Shown here piece by piece: positions 4,652-8,480 of a DNA stretch of 8,480 nt. Origin of the DNA: Planctomycetaceae bacterium (lineage in GTDB: Bacteria > Planctomycetota > Planctomycetia > Pirellulales > Thermoguttaceae); assembly GCA_031257725.1 (NCBI GenBank), contig JAIROD010000744.1, positions 1 to 8,480 on the forward strand, given 5' to 3'. The notes under the pieces were generated by a model. The model had not been told where the DNA came from. It saw only the letters and a list, made by a program, of their open reading frames with translations, and did not search any database. Each line of letters starts with the position of its first letter. Positions within the stretch are counted from its first letter, which is position 1. The position numbers and the translations under genes were made by a program.

Positions 4652-7225
4652 CTATTCGTAAATTTTTCTGAGGCATCTTGAAGTTACGTTATTTTCTAAT
4701 GCGGCGATTTGGTCAGGTGTTCCTGTTGCGGTAATAAAACCGCCGCCGCTGCCGCCTTCGGGACCAAGATCAATAATCCAATCGGCAGAACGTATTACCA
4801 TCAAATTGTGTTCAATAACAATAACCGTGTTACCGCGTTCGACCAGTCCCGATAAGACATCCAGCAAACGTTTAACGTCGCTCGAATGTAATCCGGTTGT
4901 CGGTTCGTCAAGAACATACAACGTTTTTCCTGTTTCAATTTTGGCAAGTTCCGTTGCCAGTTTAACCCGTTGCGCCTCGCCGCCGGAAAGCATCGACGAC
5001 GATTGACCAAGCGGCAAATAACCAAGACCAACACGTTGTAAACTCCGTAAAAAACGATCAATTTGCGGAATATTTTCAAAAAACGTAACCGCTTCATCAA
5101 TCGGCATCTCAAGAACATCGGCAATTGATTTCCCTTTGTATTTAACAGCAAGAGTTTGACGGTTAAAGCGTTGACCGTTACAAACCGGACAGACGGAATA
5201 TAAATCGTTCAAAAAGTGCATTTCGATTTTTTGTATTCCTTGCCCCTGACACGCCTCACAACGTCCGCCCGAAGTATTGAAACTAAAACGGTTCTTCTTA
5301 TAACCGCGCCGTTTGGCATCTTTTGTTGTTGCGAAAATCTTGCGGATTTCGTCGAAAATACCGGTGTACGTTGCCGGATTACTCCGGTGGGAACGTCCCA
5401 ACGGCGATTGATCAACTTCCGCCAACTTATCAATAAACTCAACCCCTTTCAACTGTTTGAAATGACCGGTTGGTTTTACGTTCGATAAATAATCGCGAAC
5501 AGCCGGAACCAGCGTTTCGTTAAGTAACGAACTCTTACCGCTGCCGCTAACTCCTGTAACACAAATCAATACGCCAAGAGGAAAAGAAACCGTAATATTT
5601 TTCAAATTGTTTGTGGTAACGCCTTCCAATTCAATTTTGTGCGAAAACGACGTTTTACGGTTACGGATCGGAATGTGAAACGTTGAGCATGGAATATTCA
5701 GAGAATTTGTTTCGAATGAATTTATTTCGGATTTTTTGTTTTCTGAAAATTCTCCTGAAAATTCTTTTTTCCATATTTTTTGTTCCTTTTTCCATATCGC
5801 AACGATATTTCCTCCGAAACGTCCCGCACCGGCACCGATTTCAATAATTCGGTCCGCTTCGCGCATGATTGCTTCGTCATGCTCGACAACAAGAACGGTA
5901 TTGCCTTGTTTTTGCAACAATTTCATTGCATCAATCAGACGGTTGTTATCGCGAGGGTGGAGACCGATAGACGGTTCATCTAAAACGTAACACACTCCGG
6001 TCAATCCGCCGCCAAGACCGGTTGCCAGCCGAACACGTTGCAATTCACCGCCGCTCAGTGTATCCGCCGGTCGATCAAGAGTCAGATAGTTAAGTCCGAT
6101 TTGGTTCAAAAATTCAAGTCGGGGAATCATTTGTTCCAAAATTGTTTTTGCAACATCCTGCTTTTCGGACAATAATTCTGACGTTCCGAAAAATTCAAGT
6201 GATTCCGCAATAGTTAGCGCACACAATTCATGAATCCGTTTGTTTCCGATAGTAACATTTCGCGATTCGGCTCGTAACCGGCTTCCCTGACATTCCGTAC
6301 AAATATTTTCGCCGTCATACCCTGTTCCTTCGCATTTCGGACAAGCACCGTAGGGACTATTGAAACTGAATGTTCGCGGTTCCAGTTCGGTATAATGGAT
6401 ACGACATTTCGGACAAGCGTAGAGTGTACTGAACGGAATATCTTGCCAAATATTGTTGGTTTTTGCCGAACCGTCTGCGTTGACAATTCGTTCTTTTTCG
6501 TACACAACAATGACCGATCCTTCACCGTGTTTCAGAGCGAGTTGCAATGATTCGGCAAGACGATTTTGAACGCCGTCCTTTAAAATAATTCGGTCAATTA
6601 TTATTTCGATATGATGATCTTGATTCGGATCAAGTTTTGGAGGTTGTTCAATATCGCACAATTGCCCATCGACCCGAACCCGAACAAATCCCGCTTTGGC
6701 GATTTTCCGAAACGTTTCCGTGTGTTCACCTTGTTGTCCATGAATTATTGGTGCAAGAAGCATAAGACGTATTCCGTCGGGCAACGCAGTAATTTCGTTG
6801 AGAATTTGTTGTAACGATTGCTGACGGATGGGGTTGCCGCACTGAAAACAATGAGGAATACCGCAACGTGCGTAGAGAAGACGCAAATAATCGTACACTT
6901 CTGTGAGTGTGGCAACCGTACTGCGCGGATTACGAAATCTTCCGCGTTGATCGACGGCAACAGTTGGCTGTAGTCCGCGAATCAGATCGACATCGGGACG
7001 TTCCATTCGGCGTAGAAAAGTCCGGGCGTGAATGGAAAGCGACTCAATATATTGACGTTGTCCTTCGGTAAAAATCGTATCAAAAGCAAGCGAACTTTTC
7101 CCGCTGCCGCTTGGTCCCGTAATAACGACAAGTTCGCCATGCGGAATATCAAGCGAAATATTTTTAAGATTATGGACTCTTGCCCCTTCAATGTGAATAA
7201 ATTTGTTCAATAAATATTGGCTCAA
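4652..7225 (-). CDS. uvrA: Excinuclease ABC subunit A (UvrA), short form lacking the insertion domain
   Basis: UvrA is the damage-sensing ATPase of nucleotide excision repair. It acts as a dimer with UvrB in the cytoplasm. Two ABC modules are complete. Module one has Walker A GPSGSGKSS (37-45), signature LSGGELQRVRLA (390-401), Walker B YVLDEPSIGL (413-422) and H449. Module two has Walker A GVSGSGKSS (558-566), signature LSGGEAQRVKLA (746-757), Walker B LYVLDEPTTGL (769-779) and H806. Cysteine pairs are C271/C274 with C295/C298, C309/C312, and C656/C659 with C679/C682. The UvrB-binding region (about 120-245, MLLAPIIHGQQGEHTETFRK) is present. Between C298 and C309, where E. coli UvrA has about 110 residues of insertion domain, only about 10 remain. 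This accounts for 857 residues against about 940. The linker at 476-525 is low complexity. The start appears to be TTG at 7225, since no ATG or GTG lies nearby upstream in frame; a TTG five codons later is an alternative. There is no clear ribosome binding site. The assignment is certain, the exact start is not. Confidence 0.95.
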   Translation of the reverse strand: MSQYLLNKFIHIEGARVHNLKNISLDIPHGELVVITGPSGSGKSSLAFDTIFTEGQRQYIESLSIHARTFLRRMERPDVDLIRGLQPTVAVDQRGRFRNPRSTVATLTEVYDYLRLLYARCGIPHCFQCGNPIRQQSLQQILNEITALPDGIRLMLLAPIIHGQQGEHTETFRKIAKAGFVRVRVDGQLCDIEQPPKLDPNQDHHIEIIIDRIILKDGVQNRLAESLQLALKHGEGSVIVVYEKERIVNADGSAKTNNIWQDIPFSTLYACPKCRIHYTELEPRTFSFNSPYGACPKCEGTGYDGENICTECQGSRLRAESRNVTIGNKRIHELCALTIAESLEFFGTSELLSEKQDVAKTILEQMIPRLEFLNQIGLNYLTLDRPADTLSGGELQRVRLATGLGGGLTGVCYVLDEPSIGLHPRDNNRLIDAMKLLQKQGNTVLVVEHDEAIMREADRIIEIGAGAGRFGGNIVAIWKKEQKIWKKEFSGEFSENKKSEINSFETNSLNIPCSTFHIPIRNRKTSFSHKIELEGVTTNNLKNITVSFPLGVLICVTGVSGSGKSSLLNETLVPAVRDYLSNVKPTGHFKQLKGVEFIDKLAEVDQSPLGRSHRSNPATYTGIFDEIRKIFATTKDAKRRGYKKNRFSFNTSGGRCEACQGQGIQKIEMHFLNDLYSVCPVCNGQRFNRQTLAVKYKGKSIADVLEMPIDEAVTFFENIPQIDRFLRSLQRVGLGYLPLGQSSSMLSGGEAQRVKLATELAKIETGKTLYVLDEPTTGLHSSDVKRLLDVLSGLVERGNTVIVIEHNLMVIRSADWIIDLGPEGGSGGGFITATGTPDQIAALENNVTSRCLRKIYE

Positions 7226-7302
7226 TAAACTATCAACGATATTGATACGTAATGAAACATAATTATTATAAATGCAGATGGTATAGACCGTTACCGATTT
7301 TC

Positions 7303-8064
7303 TTATTCCGCTATGATTTTACCGCACAAATAAAATACTCCGGCAATAACTCCATTTATTTTCAAATCGCTTTTTATAAACACCGGATCCACAACCGTGT
7401 CTATTATTCCTCCGAATGTATCTACTTTGATCCAATAAAAGTCTTCGTTGGTGAGTTCGTTGGTATATTTTTTATAGTCCAGAATTATTCCTATAAACAT
7501 CGCTTCAGGAGTCATTTCAAATGTTTCGTCTGAAGGATGATTATCCGGTCTAAAAGTTCCTGATGGAGAAAAAAATTGCGTACCAAAATGTGGAGTTCGC
7601 TCCTGTTTTGAATGGTAATCGTCAGAACTCGCGTAAATGTCAATATCATGCGTGAATGCTGTTAATTTTACTTTTTTTATGCACGGTAATTCCAATTTTT
7701 TTATTTCGGCAACATTAACACATTCAAATACAAACGGATAATCTCCATTTTCCGGTTCATGATCACGCGGGTTAGCCCATGCGTAAAATGTTCCTGCCAA
7801 AACATTATCCCCTTTTCTTTCGACCTTATGAATAATTCCTGCTGAAAATTCACTTGAGCCGTCATAAAACGGATTGCCGCCGAATATTGTACTTGTGTTA
7901 TCTAATTGTATCCACAATTCCGCGCCGGTTTGGGAATGCCATTGAGAGTAATACCCATGTTCACAAGATATTTTATTCCCTAAATTTGAAGCCCGTTTCA
8001 CTAATTCAAAGAATTCCTTCTCTGTTTTCACCGGCATACCGATACTGGAAAAATGACTTGGCAT
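7303..8064 (-). CDS. Uncharacterised 253-residue protein, MPSHFSSIG type
   Basis: I know no function for this protein. The N-terminus MPSHFSSIGMPVKTEKEFFE, followed by a GYYSQWHSQTGAELWIQLD segment (37-55) and GGNPFYDG (62-69), resembles hypothetical proteins I have seen in planctomycete-like genomes. That recollection is not strong evidence. Aromatic and beta-rich segments dominate (GTFYAWANP, GTQFFSPSGTF, EDFYWIKVDTFGGIIDTV). The C-terminus GVIAGVFYLCGKI looks like a closing strand pair. There is no signal peptide or membrane helix, so it is probably cytoplasmic. The ATG at 8064 has a clear AGGAGA seven bases before it. The gene lies 77 bp upstream of uvrA on the same strand, so the two may be cotranscribed, but nothing ties it to DNA repair. 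Confidence 0.8.
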   Translation of the reverse strand: MPSHFSSIGMPVKTEKEFFELVKRASNLGNKISCEHGYYSQWHSQTGAELWIQLDNTSTIFGGNPFYDGSSEFSAGIIHKVERKGDNVLAGTFYAWANPRDHEPENGDYPFVFECVNVAEIKKLELPCIKKVKLTAFTHDIDIYASSDDYHSKQERTPHFGTQFFSPSGTFRPDNHPSDETFEMTPEAMFIGIILDYKKYTNELTNEDFYWIKVDTFGGIIDTVVDPVFIKSDLKINGVIAGVFYLCGKIIAE

Positions 8065-8070
8065 TTTTGT

Positions 8071-8076
8071 TCTCCT
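8071..8076 (-). promoter_or_regulatory. Ribosome binding site of the 253-residue protein gene
   Basis: On the minus strand the sequence is AGGAGA, with AGGAG seven bases before the ATG at 8064. It supports that start. Confidence 0.75.
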
Positions 8077-8100
8077 AAATTTTTTAGTAAATTTATAAAC

Positions 8101-8131
8101 AATTGTTAATAGACTTTATCTATTGACAATT
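8101..8131. other. AT-rich stem-loop between two minus-strand genes
   Basis: AATTGTTAATAG (8101-8112) pairs with CTATTGACAATT (8120-8131) at 11 of 12 positions around a 7-base loop. It sits in the 90-bp gap between the partial gene and the 253-residue protein gene. On the minus strand it is followed by GTTTATAAATTT, not a clean run of T. It could therefore be a weak terminator of the upstream gene or an operator near the promoter of the downstream one. Confidence 0.5.
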
Positions 8132-8154
8132 CGTTGGCATTTTGTTAATTGATT

Positions 8155-8480
8155 TCAATATGATGCTTCATAAAATAAGACCTCATTTAAACGTTTTTTG
8201 AATTGGTCAAAACTTGGGAGGTTAATATTGTTATGATTAATTTCACCGGACAAGATTTTTTCGTTGAGTAATTCGCGTGTTGGCGGTGCGCCGAGTTTTT
8301 CTTCAAGTTCATCCTTCAAAGCGTGATTCGGTTTGTCGCCGTGTTTTTTGTTTTCAAGATCATTACAATTCCTATTCATATTTCCGTTTCGATAAATTGC
8401 ACACAAAATCCATGCTTCCGAAACCGGTTTCGGAAGCATCGGTACTCCGTAATGAAAATCTTCAGCAATAAAACCGTTGA
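8155..8480 (-). CDS. Uncharacterised protein, C-terminal part, runs off the window edge
   Basis: The reading frame is open from the right edge (NGFIAEDFHYGVPMLPKPVS) to a stop at 8155, giving 107 visible residues. An ATG at 8439 exists but lies in the middle of the open frame and has no ribosome binding site, so the real start is probably beyond the window. The visible part has PKPVSEAWILCAIYRNG, then a polar segment with many Asn, Lys and Asp, and ends in a helical LPSFDQFKKRLNEVLFYEASY. The EAW motif before a hydrophobic stretch recalls C-terminal regions of some TOPRIM-like families (DUF4276, RloB), but I cannot confirm this from so little sequence. It is 90 bp upstream of the 253-residue protein gene on the same strand. 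A perfect 28-bp palindrome is embedded at 8412-8439. Confidence 0.65.
   Translation of the reverse strand, partial: NGFIAEDFHYGVPMLPKPVSEAWILCAIYRNGNMNRNCNDLENKKHGDKPNHALKDELEEKLGAPPTRELLNEKILSGEINHNNINLPSFDQFKKRLNEVLFYEASY
8412..8439. repeat. Perfect 28-bp palindrome inside a coding region
   Basis: The block is its own reverse complement over 28 bases with no central spacer: the left half is ATGCTTCCGAAACC and the right half GGTTTCGGAAGCAT. On the minus strand it encodes the MLPKPVSEA segment of the partial gene. Confidence 0.9.

Noticed and set aside
4652..7225. UvrA2-type paralogue (drug-resistance UvrA)
   Set aside because: UvrA2 proteins lack the UvrB-binding domain, which is present here. 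The missing part is the insertion domain.
8277..8471. 64-residue + strand frame containing MLPKPVSEAS
   Set aside because: It is a mirror of the minus-strand gene created by the palindrome at 8412-8439. The minus frame is longer and runs off the edge.

Overview
The window looks like a bacterial chromosome segment of moderate-to-low GC. It carries the 3' end of an iron-only (Fe-Fe) nitrogenase locus on the + strand and a convergent block of minus-strand genes that includes uvrA. Organism: the UvrA protein has features I associate with planctomycete UvrAs (a HCFQCGNPIRQQ segment after the first Walker region, and a GLGGGLTGVCYVLDEPSIGL Walker B region). The MPSHFSSIG-type protein upstream of it fits the same impression. 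This is inference from memory of family sequences, so the assignment to Planctomycetota or a related phylum is tentative.

Left part (1-2678, + strand): a broken anfK (beta subunit of the Fe-only nitrogenase), a small flavin/pyridoxamine-phosphate-oxidase-like split-barrel protein, and anfO, the accessory protein specific to Fe-only nitrogenase. anfK is interrupted by a 122-bp miniature inverted-repeat element (230-351) flanked by TA/TA. Removing the element plus one TA joins the two coding halves exactly in frame. A second lesion near 103-108 (frameshift) and loss of recognisable homology before about 76 show that the gene is damaged in more than one place. The two genes after anfK are intact and share an identical 14-base leader containing the ribosome binding site, so the accessory genes outlast the structural gene.

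Middle (2649-4651): two minus-strand genes of unknown function, a 70-residue protein followed by a helical protein of about 365 residues. Both lack an obvious Shine-Dalgarno sequence and share a 15-base similarity around their start codons. The larger one overlaps anfO tail to tail by 30 bp. Upstream of them is about 660 bp without a convincing gene, containing an imperfect inverted repeat built from ACACGAA units.

Right part (4652-8480, minus strand): a gene running off the window edge, a 253-residue protein of unknown function, and uvrA (nucleotide excision repair). The UvrA is 857 residues: it keeps the UvrB-binding region but lacks the usual insertion domain, and has an odd low-complexity linker. 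A perfect 28-bp palindrome lies inside the partial gene at the right edge.

How the genes work together: the anf genes would form a nitrogen-fixation unit (AnfK with AnfD and AnfG upstream, outside the window, helped by AnfO), but the broken anfK argues that this copy is non-functional. The minus-strand genes have no evident link to nitrogen fixation.
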